From Natrarchaeobius chitinivorans (GTDB lineage Archaea > Halobacteriota > Halobacteria > Halobacteriales > Natrialbaceae): DNA of 64,000 bases. Under the pieces are notes generated by a model that was not told the origin of the DNA, did no database searches, and worked only from the letters and a program-made list of their open reading frames with translations. The position numbers and the translations under genes are program-made. The stretch is taken from NCBI RefSeq assembly GCF_003841505.1, contig NZ_REGA01000018.1:1-64000 (forward strand). Direction: 5' to 3'. Below, piece after piece: positions 36,736-45,802 of this stretch (positions are counted from its first letter, which is position 1; every line of letters begins with the position of its first letter).

Positions 36736-37422
36736 ATGACAGCCGATCCGCCGCTCGTTCTCGACATCGACGGAACGTTGACCCGCCCCGACGGCTGGGG
36801 CATCGACCCCCGCGTCTTCGATCCCATCCGGGAGTGGGAGGCCCCGGTCGTCCTCGCCACCGGGAAGGCGTTTCCCTACCCCATCGCACTCTGTCACTTC
36901 GCCGGCGTGCCGGAACTCGTCGTCGCCGAAAACGGCGGCGTCGTCTACACCGGCGACGACGTCTTCTTCACCGCCGACAGGGAAGCGCCACAGGCCGTCG
37001 TCGACGCCTACCGCGCCGCCGGCTACTCGACTGGCTGGGGCGAGGAAGACACCGTCAACCGCTGGCGCGAGACGGAGGTCGCGATCAGCCGAGAACAGCC
37101 GGTCGAGCCGCTTCGCGAGATCGCCGCCGACTACGGCCTCGAGGTGATCGACACCGGCTACGCCTACCACGTCAAGGACCCGACGCCGACCAAAGGCGAC
37201 GGCGTCGAGTACGTCGCCGATCACGTCGGATTCGACCTCGCCGATGCCGTCGCCGTCGGCGACTCGATCAACGACGTCTCGACGTTTTCGGTCGTCGGCC
37301 GGAGTTTCGCCGTCGCCAACGCCGACGACGAGGCCAAAGCCGCCGCAGACGAGGTACTCGAGCGACCCCACTTCGACGGCACGCTGTCGGTCATGGAGCG
37401 GGTGTCGGACCGCGACGCGTAA
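36736..37422 (+). CDS. pgp: Phosphoglycolate phosphatase (HAD-IIB, archaeal)
   Basis: 228-residue HAD phosphatase. Motif I is LDIDGTLTRPDGW (residues 9-21), motif II VVLATGKAF, motif III Lys in PTPTKGDGVEYV, and motif IV GDSINDVSTF. The size and small cap match the TA0175-type archaeal enzymes that hydrolyse 2-phosphoglycolate; sucrose-phosphate-like substrates are an alternative. It is divergent from the flavoprotein gene. Confidence 0.87.
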   Translation: MTADPPLVLDIDGTLTRPDGWGIDPRVFDPIREWEAPVVLATGKAFPYPIALCHFAGVPELVVAENGGVVYTGDDVFFTADREAPQAVVDAYRAAGYSTGWGEEDTVNRWRETEVAISREQPVEPLREIAADYGLEVIDTGYAYHVKDPTPTKGDGVEYVADHVGFDLADAVAVGDSINDVSTFSVVGRSFAVANADDEAKAAADEVLERPHFDGTLSVMERVSDRDA

Positions 37423-37495
37423 CAGGCCTCCCTTCATCGAGACGACTGCCGGGTGCTCGCAGAACGCTTTTCTCCCGCCGCACGAAGGAGTAGCT

Positions 37496-37840
37496 ATGGC
37501 AGTCGTGACCGCTCCCGCTATCGCCGCGTTCGGAGTCCTCGCGACGATCGCGATCTTCGTCTTCGTTCGCCGGGACGCGGTCCGGCGGGACGTCACGCGG
37601 CCGAACTCGTGGGCCGCCGTGGCGGCGGTACCGTTTCTCGTCGGCGTCTCGCTGCACCTGTTCGCGACCGTTCCAACGACGGGCGTCATCATGACCGCGA
37701 ATACCGGGCTCGTCCTCTACACGTTCGAACGGGAGATCGCGGCCGAGGACGACGATCCGGCCGAACCGGGACGCCTTCCACACGACCCCGTCCGCTCGTC
37801 GTCGGATTCGACTCGAGGGCCCGAGTCAGACGAGGAGTAG
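37496..37840 (+). CDS. Small membrane protein, 114 residues
   Basis: Three hydrophobic segments: residues 6-24, 40-60 and about 63-80, followed by a charged tail rich in Asp, Glu and Arg. The ATG has an AAGGAG Shine-Dalgarno sequence six bases upstream. No family is recognised; similar short proteins occur in haloarchaea next to taw1. The cytoplasmic or external side of the tail cannot be judged. Confidence 0.7.
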   Translation: MAVVTAPAIAAFGVLATIAIFVFVRRDAVRRDVTRPNSWAAVAAVPFLVGVSLHLFATVPTTGVIMTANTGLVLYTFEREIAAEDDDPAEPGRLPHDPVRSSSDSTRGPESDEE

Positions 37841-37921
37841 CCAATCACGGGTCGTCACTGGATCGACGGGGGCGACCGACACCACACGGCTTTTGTCCGC
37901 GCCTCTCGAATCGACGCCAAC

Positions 37922-38959
37922 ATGAGCAACTCCGCCGATTCCGTCGACGCTTCGGCCGGGACGGAGACGGACGCCGACGGGGACGACAGCGACGGCGGGC
38001 CTGCCCAGGTCTCGAGTCCGGACTACCACAGCGAGAACCACACCGCGGCACAGACCTGCGGCTGGACCGCAAACGCCCTGCGCGGGGAGGGAAAGTGTTA
38101 CAAGAACATCTACTACGGCATCGAGTCCCACCGGTGTATCCAGATGACGCCGGTGGTCAAGTGCAACGAACGCTGCGTCTTTTGCTGGCGCGATCACAGG
38201 GGTCACGCCTACGAGATGGACGAGGTCGAGTGGGACGATCCGGAGGCCGTCGTCGACGCGTCGATCTCGCTCCAGAAGAAGCTCCTGTCGGGCTTTGGCG
38301 GCAACGAAGAGGTCCCCCGGGACGTCTTCGAGGAGTCGATGGAGCCCCGACACGTCGCGATCAGTCTCGACGGCGAGCCGACGCTGTACCCCTACCTGCC
38401 CGAACTCATCGAGGCGTTTCACGATCGGGACATCACGACCTTCCTCGTCTCGAACGGTACCCGTCCCGACGTGCTCCGGGAGTGCGACCCCACGCAACTG
38501 TACGTCAGCGTCGACGCGCCCGAACGACACACGTTCGATCAGGTCGTCAAGCCGGTCGAAGACGGCGCCTGGGATCGGTTGCTCGAGACGATGGACGTCC
38601 TGGCCGAGAAAGACGAAACCCGGACCGTGCTCCGGACGACGCTCGTCGAGGGGGAGAACATGCACCACCCAGACTGGTACGCCGGCTTCTACCAGCAGGC
38701 CGACCCCGACTTCGTCGAGTTGAAGGCGTACATGCACGTGGGTCACTCCCGCGGACGCCTGGATCGGTCGTCGATGCCCGACCACGAGGATGTCGTCGAG
38801 TTCGCCGACGGGATCCGAACCCACATGCCCGAGTTCACGGAGCTCAAAGACGTCCCCGCCTCTCGAGTCGCCCTGCTCTCGAAGACCCGCGACACGTGGG
38901 TTCCGAAGCTGAAAAAGGACAGCGAGTTCTGGGACGCCGATCCCGTCGCGGGTGATTGA
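37922..38959 (+). CDS. taw1: 4-demethylwyosine synthase
   Basis: 345-residue radical SAM enzyme (Taw1/TYW1) that makes the tricyclic wyosine base at G37 of tRNA-Phe from N1-methylguanosine and pyruvate. Radical SAM cysteines are C81, C85 and C88 in CNERCVFCWRDH. SLDGEPTLYP, FLVSNGTRPDVL and YVSVDAPE are conserved SAM and substrate blocks. The N-terminal 35 residues are acidic and variable. CGWTANALRGEGKCYK precedes the fold as in other archaeal TYW1. A TATA-like CTTTTG lies about 30 bases upstream of the ATG. Confidence 0.94.
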   Translation: MSNSADSVDASAGTETDADGDDSDGGPAQVSSPDYHSENHTAAQTCGWTANALRGEGKCYKNIYYGIESHRCIQMTPVVKCNERCVFCWRDHRGHAYEMDEVEWDDPEAVVDASISLQKKLLSGFGGNEEVPRDVFEESMEPRHVAISLDGEPTLYPYLPELIEAFHDRDITTFLVSNGTRPDVLRECDPTQLYVSVDAPERHTFDQVVKPVEDGAWDRLLETMDVLAEKDETRTVLRTTLVEGENMHHPDWYAGFYQQADPDFVELKAYMHVGHSRGRLDRSSMPDHEDVVEFADGIRTHMPEFTELKDVPASRVALLSKTRDTWVPKLKKDSEFWDADPVAGD

Positions 38960-39339
38960 CGCGATCTGCTGTACTCGAGACGCGGCCGTCGGTCGAGAGT
39001 GGCGGGAAACGGTACGATCGTTTCACCGACTACTATGACCGTTCCCGGCAACGTTCTAATCGCATCCGGCTTCACATCGGAGCAGGGTCGGAGTACCGCG
39101 ACGGCTGGTTCGTCGCGTTCGGCGCGGACGCCGGTGACGCGGTTCACCGCATCGACGGCTCCGTCGCCACCGAATGCTGATCACTCGGCGGCCACTGTCG
39201 GAGTTGCACGTATCGGTGGGTTTTTCTCGCCGTCGCCGAACGGATACAGTATCCGCCGGGATCCGGACGGCACCATAACGATTTTGTTACGCGTTCCACA
39301 TCCGGTACGCTTTTGACGGACTGTCCCGAACGACCAACT
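38960..39339. other. Gap between taw1 and ribK
   Basis: A 74-codon open frame on the plus strand beginning at a TTG (38956) with GC-rich third positions in its second half ends at 39180. It lacks a start signal and a recognised family, so it is not called. The last 30 bases hold the ribK promoter. Confidence 0.4.
39310..39316 (+). promoter_or_regulatory. TATA-like box for ribK
   Basis: CTTTTGA centred about 27 bases before the ATG at 39340, indicating a leaderless message and selecting that start over the ATG at 39313. Confidence 0.45.
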
Positions 39340-40047
39340 ATGTCAGTGATAGCCGAGTCCGCCGTTGGCTACGACGAACTCGCGGTTCTCAAGCTTCTCG
39401 CACTCGAGGGCGGGCTCGAAGGGGACGTCAAAATCTCGTGTTCACACCTCGCGGACCGTCTCGACGCCTCGAACCAGACCGCTTCCCGTCGCCTCCAGCG
39501 CCTCGAGAGCGCCGACCTCCTCGTCCGGGACACCGTCAGCGACGGTCAGTGGGTCGAGATCACCGACGGGGGTGAGCGAGCGCTTCACGCGGAGTACGAA
39601 GATTACCGACGGATCTTCGAGACCGGTTCGGCGGTCGACCTCGCGGGGTCCGTCACGAGCGGAATGGGCGAGGGACGACACTACATCTCCCTTTCCGGGT
39701 ACAAACGCCAGTTCGAGGATCGACTGGGCTACGAGCCGTTTCCCGGGACGTTGAACGTCGACCTGCGCGAGGAGAGCGTCCGGCGTCGGGGAGCGCTCTC
39801 GACGCTCGAGTCGATCCCGATCGACGGCTGGGAGGACGACGAGCGCACGTACGGACCGGCGATCTGTTACCCCGCGACCGTCGAAACGGCCGGCGGCGAT
39901 ACGTACGAGACGGCACACATCATCGCGCCCGAACGCACCCACCACGACGAGGACCAACTCGAGGTCATCGCGCCGGAGAAACTCCGGGACGAACTCGGAC
40001 TCGAGGACGGCGAGCACGTGACGATTTCGCTGGGTGAGAACCGATGA
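39340..40047 (+). CDS. ribK: CTP-dependent riboflavin kinase with winged helix
   Basis: 235-residue archaeal RibK, which uses CTP to make FMN. Residues 1-90 form a winged helix ([29 protein letters not shown]), as in RbkR proteins that also repress riboflavin genes. The kinase domain carries [31 protein letters not shown] and [33 protein letters not shown]. It overlaps ribB by four bases (ATGA), so the two are coupled. The protein may regulate its own operon. Confidence 0.92.
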   Translation: MSVIAESAVGYDELAVLKLLALEGGLEGDVKISCSHLADRLDASNQTASRRLQRLESADLLVRDTVSDGQWVEITDGGERALHAEYEDYRRIFETGSAVDLAGSVTSGMGEGRHYISLSGYKRQFEDRLGYEPFPGTLNVDLREESVRRRGALSTLESIPIDGWEDDERTYGPAICYPATVETAGGDTYETAHIIAPERTHHDEDQLEVIAPEKLRDELGLEDGEHVTISLGENR

Positions 40048-40757
40048 CGGGTCATCGCGCCGAACCCCGCCGGACCGCGGATGGGGGATCGAAGCCGTCG
40101 ACGCCGCTCGAGGACACTCCGTTCGAGAACGCACTCGAGTCGCTCCGAGCCGGGGATCCGGTACTCGTCCACGACGCCGCCGACCGCGAGGGAGAGACCG
40201 ACCTGATCTACCACGCAGACGCGGTCACGCCCGAGGCGGTCGCGCGATTGCGAAACGACGCCGGCGGACTCGTCTGTACCGCTTTCGACCACGAGACGGC
40301 CGACGCCTTCGGGCTCCCGTTTTTATCCGAGGAGATCGATCACCCGGCGACGACCGACCACGACCTCGGCTACGACGAACGGTCGTCGTTCTCGTTGACG
40401 GTCAACCACCGCGAGACGTACACGGGAATCACGGACAGCGATCGCTCGCGGACCATCCGGGCGCTTGCCGAGGCGGCCGCCACACCCGAACGCGTCGAGT
40501 TCGCCGAGGAGTTTCGCGCTCCCGGCCACGTTCACCTCCTGAGGGCCGCACCGGAACTGCTGGACCAGCGGGAGGGCCACACCGAACTCGCCATCGCACT
40601 CGCCGACGCGGCGGGTCTTCCACCCGCCGTCGTCGTCTGCGAGATGCTCGACGACGAAACCGGAGAGGCGCTCTCACCGGTCGACGCCCGCGCCTACGCC
40701 AGACGCAACGGGTTCACGTACCTCGAGGGACGAGAAATCCTCTCCCGGTTGGGATAG
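40044..40757 (+). CDS. ribB: 3,4-dihydroxy-2-butanone-4-phosphate synthase
   Basis: 237-residue enzyme making the four-carbon riboflavin precursor from ribulose-5-phosphate. Signatures are [20 protein letters not shown] (acidic metal loop), [25 protein letters not shown], and [13 protein letters not shown]. Slightly longer than bacterial RibB because of a hydrophilic N terminus of about 35 residues. Start overlaps the ribK stop. Confidence 0.93.
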   Translation: MTGHRAEPRRTADGGSKPSTPLEDTPFENALESLRAGDPVLVHDAADREGETDLIYHADAVTPEAVARLRNDAGGLVCTAFDHETADAFGLPFLSEEIDHPATTDHDLGYDERSSFSLTVNHRETYTGITDSDRSRTIRALAEAAATPERVEFAEEFRAPGHVHLLRAAPELLDQREGHTELAIALADAAGLPPAVVVCEMLDDETGEALSPVDARAYARRNGFTYLEGREILSRLG

Positions 40758-40907
40758 CGCAATCGTTGAAAATTCGCTTCTTCCCCCGTCTCCCCGATCC
40801 GGGCCCGAAAACGGCCACAGTTTTCGTAACTCCATCCAGTAGCCCGTACGAGAGACGGAACCTTCGGGTCGAATCCGCCGCCACACCGTTTCGACGCTCG
40901 CGGACTG

Positions 40908-41255
40908 TTACTTACGTCCGCGGCTGGCGAGCCGTTCGGAGTCGGAACCGCTTCGATAGACGGCATAGAGGACCAGGACGGCGATTGTGAAATCGAATCC
41001 GTGCTCGACGAGGTGATGAACCGTCATTGGAACGAGCCCGAACACCGTCCCGAGGCCGACAAACGACCGCACGGCGAGCAATCCGAGCACGACCGTAATC
41101 AGCAGATACCGCATCGATCGCCGTCGGGTGTACGCCACGACACCACACCCAAAGAGGATCGTCGTCCCAGCGGCTGCCAGCACGATGACGGTCAACAGCA
41201 GTGGTGCGAGTTGTGGATCGAGCCACCCGACCCCGAACGGACTCGTTGGGTGCAT
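40908..41255 (-). CDS. Small membrane protein (DUF7471-like)
   Basis: 115-residue protein with three hydrophobic segments (about 17-45, 50-72, 84-103) and a basic C terminus ERLASRGRK, likely cytoplasmic. It begins MHPTSPFGVGWLDPQLAPL. It is divergent from a tandem winged-helix regulator at 41498, a pairing I associate with haloarchaeal DUF7471 proteins. Function unknown. Confidence 0.65.
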   Translation of the reverse strand: MHPTSPFGVGWLDPQLAPLLLTVIVLAAAGTTILFGCGVVAYTRRRSMRYLLITVVLGLLAVRSFVGLGTVFGLVPMTVHHLVEHGFDFTIAVLVLYAVYRSGSDSERLASRGRK

Positions 41256-41497
41256 CTCCGCTATGTTATCTCGGTCTGAGAGTTACGTATGTGCTTCGGT
41301 TGTCGACGTTTTCCTCGGCGCTCGAGTCGAATACACTCGCGGCCTCGTCTGCGTTCGTGGTCGACGATCGAGATCACCGTAAACAGACGGGTCAAATGAC
41401 GGTTCTCAGTTATCAGGAACGATCGAAATCCGTTAAGACAACCTGGCCACTAGGGTTCGATACACCGCGGAAACCGACGAGAACGTACCCGATACCA

Positions 41498-42025
41498 ATG
41501 AACGACACTCGACGACAGATCAGAGCGCACGTCCAGACGAACGCCGGGATTCACTTCAACGAACTCGTCAGGGAGTCGGAGTTCGCACCGGGACAGATCC
41601 AGTATCACGTCCGCCGATTGATCGAGGCGGACTCGCTCGTCCGGGCGGAGTTCTACGGACGAACGCACTACTACCCCCCGGCGTACGACCAGTGGGAGCA
41701 GGCGGCGCTCGCGCTGTTCCGTCGGGAGACGACCCGCGAAATCGTCGTCGAACTGATCGAAACCGAGCCGACGGATCCAGAATCGATCGCTGAAGCGCTC
41801 GGAATCGCCCGGAGTACCCTCGAGTATCACCTCGATCGACTCGTCGAACACGAGATCGTAACGAAACGCTACGACGAGCGAAACCGGGTCACGCTTCGAC
41901 TCGCCAACCCCGAGCGAACGGGCGAGTTGTTGTCGACGGTCGAGCCGACCGTCCCGGACCGGCTGCTCGATCGGTTCACTCGCCTCGTCGACCAGCTCCT
42001 CGAGCCGCCGGTCGACTCCCCCTGA
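41498..42025 (+). CDS. Tandem winged-helix transcriptional regulator
   Basis: 175-residue protein with two winged helices. The first spans residues 1-60 (IRAHVQTNAGIHFNELVRES, then QIQYHVRRLIEADSLVR). The second spans 80-150 (REIVVELIETEPTDPESIAE, then ALGIARSTLEYHLDRLVEHEIVTKR). The start is the ATG at 41498. It sits between a membrane-protein gene and the copper-handling operon and could regulate either (inference). Confidence 0.75.
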   Translation: MNDTRRQIRAHVQTNAGIHFNELVRESEFAPGQIQYHVRRLIEADSLVRAEFYGRTHYYPPAYDQWEQAALALFRRETTREIVVELIETEPTDPESIAEALGIARSTLEYHLDRLVEHEIVTKRYDERNRVTLRLANPERTGELLSTVEPTVPDRLLDRFTRLVDQLLEPPVDSP

Positions 42026-42089
42026 GCCCGACCGACGTTCTGACCGCGACCCCGCTACGTCTCTCGACAAATCGGTACAGCAATCCGTC

Positions 42090-44162
42090 TCAGTCGAATC
42101 CACCACCGCGGACTCGCACCGACTCGAGTGCGACCGCGATGACTCCGCCAATCACTGTGAGGACGGCGCCGAACTGGAGGAGGATCTGGAAGCCCGTCGC
42201 CTCCACGCCGTCTGTGTGACCGTCCGCGTGGCCTTCAGGCTCGTGGTCGTCGACGTGGTCCTCGGCGTGGTCGTGGTCGTCGACGTGATCCTCGGCGTGA
42301 TCGTGGTCCTCGGCATGGTCGTCGTGGTCGTGATCTTCGGAGTGACCGTCCGCCGGAACGACCACCGCAGCGATCCACTCGCTTACGTACGATCCCTCGG
42401 GCGCTCCCGTGATCCGAAGCTCCCAGATTCCATCGTCGGCGAGGGGCTGGACGACCGCGTACGCGCCGTCGTCGGTCTCCTCGAGTTCGACCTCGAACTC
42501 CGTTCCGTCGTCGCTACTCGCCAATAGGCGGACCGGCTGGTCGGACGCGACCGCCTCGCCGCCGTCGTCGAGAAACGTCGCTTCGAAGACGATCGGCTCG
42601 TCCGCCTCGAGAAGGAGCGTCTCACCCGCGGTCTCGTCGGCGGCGGGAAACGCCGTCACCTCGACGACGTGGTCGTCGTACTCGTACTCGATGGTCGATT
42701 CGACGAGGTCGTCGCCGCCGGCAACCGCGGCCGTCGGCGCGGACGTGAGGACGCCCGAGAGCACCACCACGGCGACCAGCAGGGCGACCTCGAGGCGGAC
42801 GGAGCGTACGAACGTCGAGACCGACCGTCCGCGGCTCGAGCGTTCGACGCCGCCGTCCGTGCTCGCGGGTCGGGAGCCGTCGGCGGTTTCGGTGCGTCGG
42901 TCGGCCGCCATCCGGGGGAGAAGTACGAATCGCGAGAGGCCGCCGAGCCCGAGCGCCACCGTCGCGAGGACGAGTTTTGCGACCAGCGTGAGCCCGTAGG
43001 CCGTCTCCGTGAGCCCGTCGGCGGTCGGGACGTGCCACGAGGCGAGGACGAATCCCGACGCGACCACGAGCGTGACGCCGACGAACGCGAGGAGCGAAAA
43101 CCGTTCGATCGTTCGCGCGAGCAGGTCCGCTCTGTCGTCCGGTTTCGCGGTTCGAACCGCGGGGACAACGCCCAGCGCGAGGACGGCGAGCCCCCCCGCC
43201 CAGAGGCCTGCGCCGAGGAGGTGTGCGAAGTCGACGGCTGCGCCCTGGAACCGATCGATCGCCGTCGCCGAGTGACTCGTCCAGGCGATCGTTCCCGCGA
43301 CGGCGAGCGCGCCCGCGAACGCGGCGACGGACGAAGCCCGTTTCGCGACGAGCCCTCGAGCGGCGGCCGCGACGAGTCCCGTCAGGCCGACAGCGAGTGC
43401 GACCTGTGCGATCCAGGCCTCGCCGAGGGGCGTCTCGACGAACTGTGAGATCGTCTCGAGCGAGAGCGGGCCCAGTGCGGTCGTTCTGGCGAGTCCGAGG
43501 ACGACCGCGCCCACGAGCGTGAGGCCGGCGGCTCCAGCGAGGAGCCGACCGATCCGTCCGTCGACGCGCGACCTGGTGGTGGCGTCCGCTCGAGCGAAGA
43601 CCGGTCGGACCGCGAGCGTCGCGACCGCCGGGATCCCGAGCAGGCCGACGACGCCCACGAGCAACAATGCTTTCGCCCCCGCTTCGACCGGGGGAATCGT
43701 TTCGTCGCCCTCGTCGTCCTCGTAGGCCTCGAGGACGGCGTCGCGATCGAGCGGTTCGTCGCCGACGGCGAAGAAGAACGAGCCGGAGGTGGTGTGGCCG
43801 TCGTCGGCGAGCACCTCCCACTCGACGACGTACATTCCATCGTCACCGGCCGCGTCGTCGATCGGCACGCGGACGACCTGCGTGTCGTCGGGATCGATCT
43901 CGGGTTCAGCCGAGACGACCTCTCCGTTCGGGTCCTCGACGGTAACGTCGGCGTTGACGACGCCGTCGCCGGAGAAGTAAAGCGTCACGTCGTCGGGCGG
44001 CGAGTCGACCTGCTCGCCGTTCGCGGGGTCGCTCTCGCTCAGGTAAGCGTGGGCCGCGACGGGAGTTCCCACGAGCGCGAGCGCCAGCGAAGCCACGAGG
44101 AGACCGACGAGTGCCGCCGCGGCGAGCGACCGGGCCCGAGCCATCGAGGTGCCAGGGGGCAT
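42090..44162 (-). CDS. CopC-CopD fusion protein, copper handling
   Basis: 690-residue membrane protein. The N-terminal signal peptide (about 1-38) is followed by a CopC domain starting with a Cu-type His in VAAHAYLSESDPANGEQV and ending TTSGSFFFAVGD with a second His. Eight or so membrane helices of CopD type follow (about 170-480). The C-terminal external part ends in a His- and Asp-rich tract (EDHDHDDHAEDHDHAEDH pattern) and a final helix. It probably binds copper outside and imports it or delivers it to enzymes. An ATG at 44144 is an alternative start. It lies four bases downstream of the beta-propeller gene. Confidence 0.88.
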   Translation of the reverse strand: MPPGTSMARARSLAAAALVGLLVASLALALVGTPVAAHAYLSESDPANGEQVDSPPDDVTLYFSGDGVVNADVTVEDPNGEVVSAEPEIDPDDTQVVRVPIDDAAGDDGMYVVEWEVLADDGHTTSGSFFFAVGDEPLDRDAVLEAYEDDEGDETIPPVEAGAKALLLVGVVGLLGIPAVATLAVRPVFARADATTRSRVDGRIGRLLAGAAGLTLVGAVVLGLARTTALGPLSLETISQFVETPLGEAWIAQVALAVGLTGLVAAAARGLVAKRASSVAAFAGALAVAGTIAWTSHSATAIDRFQGAAVDFAHLLGAGLWAGGLAVLALGVVPAVRTAKPDDRADLLARTIERFSLLAFVGVTLVVASGFVLASWHVPTADGLTETAYGLTLVAKLVLATVALGLGGLSRFVLLPRMAADRRTETADGSRPASTDGGVERSSRGRSVSTFVRSVRLEVALLVAVVVLSGVLTSAPTAAVAGGDDLVESTIEYEYDDHVVEVTAFPAADETAGETLLLEADEPIVFEATFLDDGGEAVASDQPVRLLASSDDGTEFEVELEETDDGAYAVVQPLADDGIWELRITGAPEGSYVSEWIAAVVVPADGHSEDHDHDDHAEDHDHAEDHVDDHDHAEDHVDDHEPEGHADGHTDGVEATGFQILLQFGAVLTVIGGVIAVALESVRVRGGGFD

Positions 44163-44165
44163 CGG

Positions 44166-45434
44166 TTACCTGAGTGTGCCGCTGTAGCCGACTCCCGAAT
44201 CCCCGACGTACTGGACGGTATCGACGCCCTCCTCGACCTCGACGTGATCGACGACCTCCCGTGCGTCGACGTCGACGATGGGGACGGTTCCGTCTGCGTC
44301 CGCGGGCGAGACGAAGTAGCCCCCGCCGGCGACGCCGGTTCGGTGGAGGTGGTGTGCCCCTTCGGGTCGCTCGATGTCGCCGATGTCGACCGTCTCGACG
44401 GCCTCGAGTTCCTCGACGTCGATGATCGAGGCCTCGTCGGTCATCGTGTGGGCGGTGATCGCATAGAGCGCGTCGTCGCCTTCGTGATAGCGCAGGGCGT
44501 CGGGGCCCTCGCCGACGTCGACGACGCCGAGTTCGTCGCTGTCCTCGCTCGTCGCGTCGAGGAATCGAATGCTGTCCCCGTCGAGGAGGCCCATAACCTG
44601 CTCGTCCGGAGAGAGGTACATCCCGCCCGAAACGTCGAGCCTGTCGACGATCTCGTCGCTATCGGAATCGACGACGACGGTCTCGTCTCCGAACTCGAAG
44701 TACGCGAGCCCCGTTTCCGGGCTGTAGGCCTTGTAGTGGGTGCCCTGATCGTCGACGTCGTCGAATTCGATGAAATCGCTTCGCTCGTAGTTCTCGAGCT
44801 CGATCACCGGCACACCGGGGTCGTTCACGTTCGTCGCGTACCCCCTCGAGCCGAAGTCCTCGTGGTAGAGGAGCTTGCCGTGGCCTTCGTTCTCGAGGCC
44901 CGACTCGACGATCTCAGTGACCTCGTGGGAGTCGGTGTCGATGACGTAGAAGGTCCCCTCGTCGTCGCTGTGAACCCACATCTCGTCGTCGTTTGGATGG
45001 TACATGTGCGTCGGTCCCGGGCCGACGTCGACCTCGGAGACGATCTCACGGGTTTCGGTGTCGACGACGAGCACCTGCGATGGAGACTCCCGGATAACGT
45101 AGATCTCGCTGTAGTCGGCCGTAATCCGCGGGTCGCCCCAGCCTTCCTCGGAGAGTCCGTCGGTGATCTCGTCGACGACCTCGCCCTCCGCGGGGTCGAT
45201 GATCGCGATCGTGTTGGGGGCAAAGGCGTAGACGAACCCGTCGCTTCCCACTGGGCTCGAATCGTCGGTATCGTCGTCGCCGTGACCGTCGCTGTGGTCG
45301 TGGTCATCGCCGTGATCGTCGTCACCGGTTACCTCCTGTTCGTCGCCGTTACCGCCGAGGCAACCGGCGAGGGCGATCACCGAACTGCCTGTCGCAACCT
45401 GTACGAATCGTCGTCGGTCGATGGGGGTTTGCAT
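44166..45434 (-). CDS. Tat-exported His-rich beta-propeller lipoprotein
   Basis: 422-residue protein with a twin-arginine signal (PIDRRRFVQVATG) and lipobox ALAGC near residue 25, so it is exported folded and lipid-anchored. A His/Asp-rich metal-binding linker (DDDHGDDHDHSDGHGDDD) follows. The rest is a YVTN-type beta-propeller with repeated blades (ITADYSEIYVIRES, VVDTETREIVSEVDVG, and similar). It probably scavenges copper or zinc for the downstream CopCD protein; that pairing is inferred from the operon. The start at 45434 is supported by a TATA box 25 bases upstream. Confidence 0.82.
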   Translation of the reverse strand: MQTPIDRRRFVQVATGSSVIALAGCLGGNGDEQEVTGDDDHGDDHDHSDGHGDDDTDDSSPVGSDGFVYAFAPNTIAIIDPAEGEVVDEITDGLSEEGWGDPRITADYSEIYVIRESPSQVLVVDTETREIVSEVDVGPGPTHMYHPNDDEMWVHSDDEGTFYVIDTDSHEVTEIVESGLENEGHGKLLYHEDFGSRGYATNVNDPGVPVIELENYERSDFIEFDDVDDQGTHYKAYSPETGLAYFEFGDETVVVDSDSDEIVDRLDVSGGMYLSPDEQVMGLLDGDSIRFLDATSEDSDELGVVDVGEGPDALRYHEGDDALYAITAHTMTDEASIIDVEELEAVETVDIGDIERPEGAHHLHRTGVAGGGYFVSPADADGTVPIVDVDAREVVDHVEVEEGVDTVQYVGDSGVGYSGTLR

Positions 45435-45455
45435 ACCCCACCCTTTAGGAGCCAC

Positions 45456-45462
45456 TATATTT
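45456..45462 (-). promoter_or_regulatory. TATA-like box for the copper operon
   Basis: TATATTT (as read on the plus strand) centred about 25 bases before the ATG at 45434, the right distance for a leaderless message. Confidence 0.5.
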
Positions 45463-45659
45463 CGACTTCTGGTTCAATAGTAGAAAAGGGCGTGTGCGGC
45501 TTTCACGGACGATTCTGGAATCTATCCGATCGTAGCTCGAGCGGCGGCCGACCGACGCGGAGTCGGCGGAGGCAGAGGCCTCGAGCTCAGCGGATCCGGC
45601 GGTGGCCCGGACGTGCCTGACCCGTCGCGCCGAAAAATCGCGAACACTTAGCTAGAAAA

Positions 45660-45733
45660 GAGGGCGCTAAGCCCCCGTCCTCAAGGAGCGAACGAGCATA
45701 TGCGAGTGAGCGAGTAGGGCGGGGATACAGCGT
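45660..45733. repeat. Hairpin upstream of tnpB, similar to its 3' hairpin
   Basis: Imperfect hairpin: CCCCGTCCT pairs with AGGGCGGGG, one G-T mismatch, enclosing CAAGGAGC...GAGT and an inner palindrome around GAGCATATGC. The same layout (stem, CAAGGAGC, inner stem, GAGTAGG, closing stem) appears at 47025-47085. It may be the left end of the tnpB element or a relic of another one. Confidence 0.7.
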
Positions 45734-45802
45734 CCGCACGACTCTCAAACGGCTCTATCAAAATGATTAACTAACTACAACTACTAGTGGAGAGCAAGTC
45801 GC

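Noticed and set aside
38956-39180. 74-residue protein after taw1
   Set aside because: The start would be a TTG inside the taw1 stop region, with no promoter, no Shine-Dalgarno sequence and no family; recorded only as gap content.
43794-45620. 608-codon plus-strand frame opposite the copper genes
   Set aside because: Antisense shadow; both minus-strand genes have signal peptides and recognisable domains.
45660-45733. tRNA gene, judged from the hairpins
   Set aside because: No anticodon arm or T-loop GTTCGA-type sequence fits; the structure matches the tnpB 3' hairpin instead.
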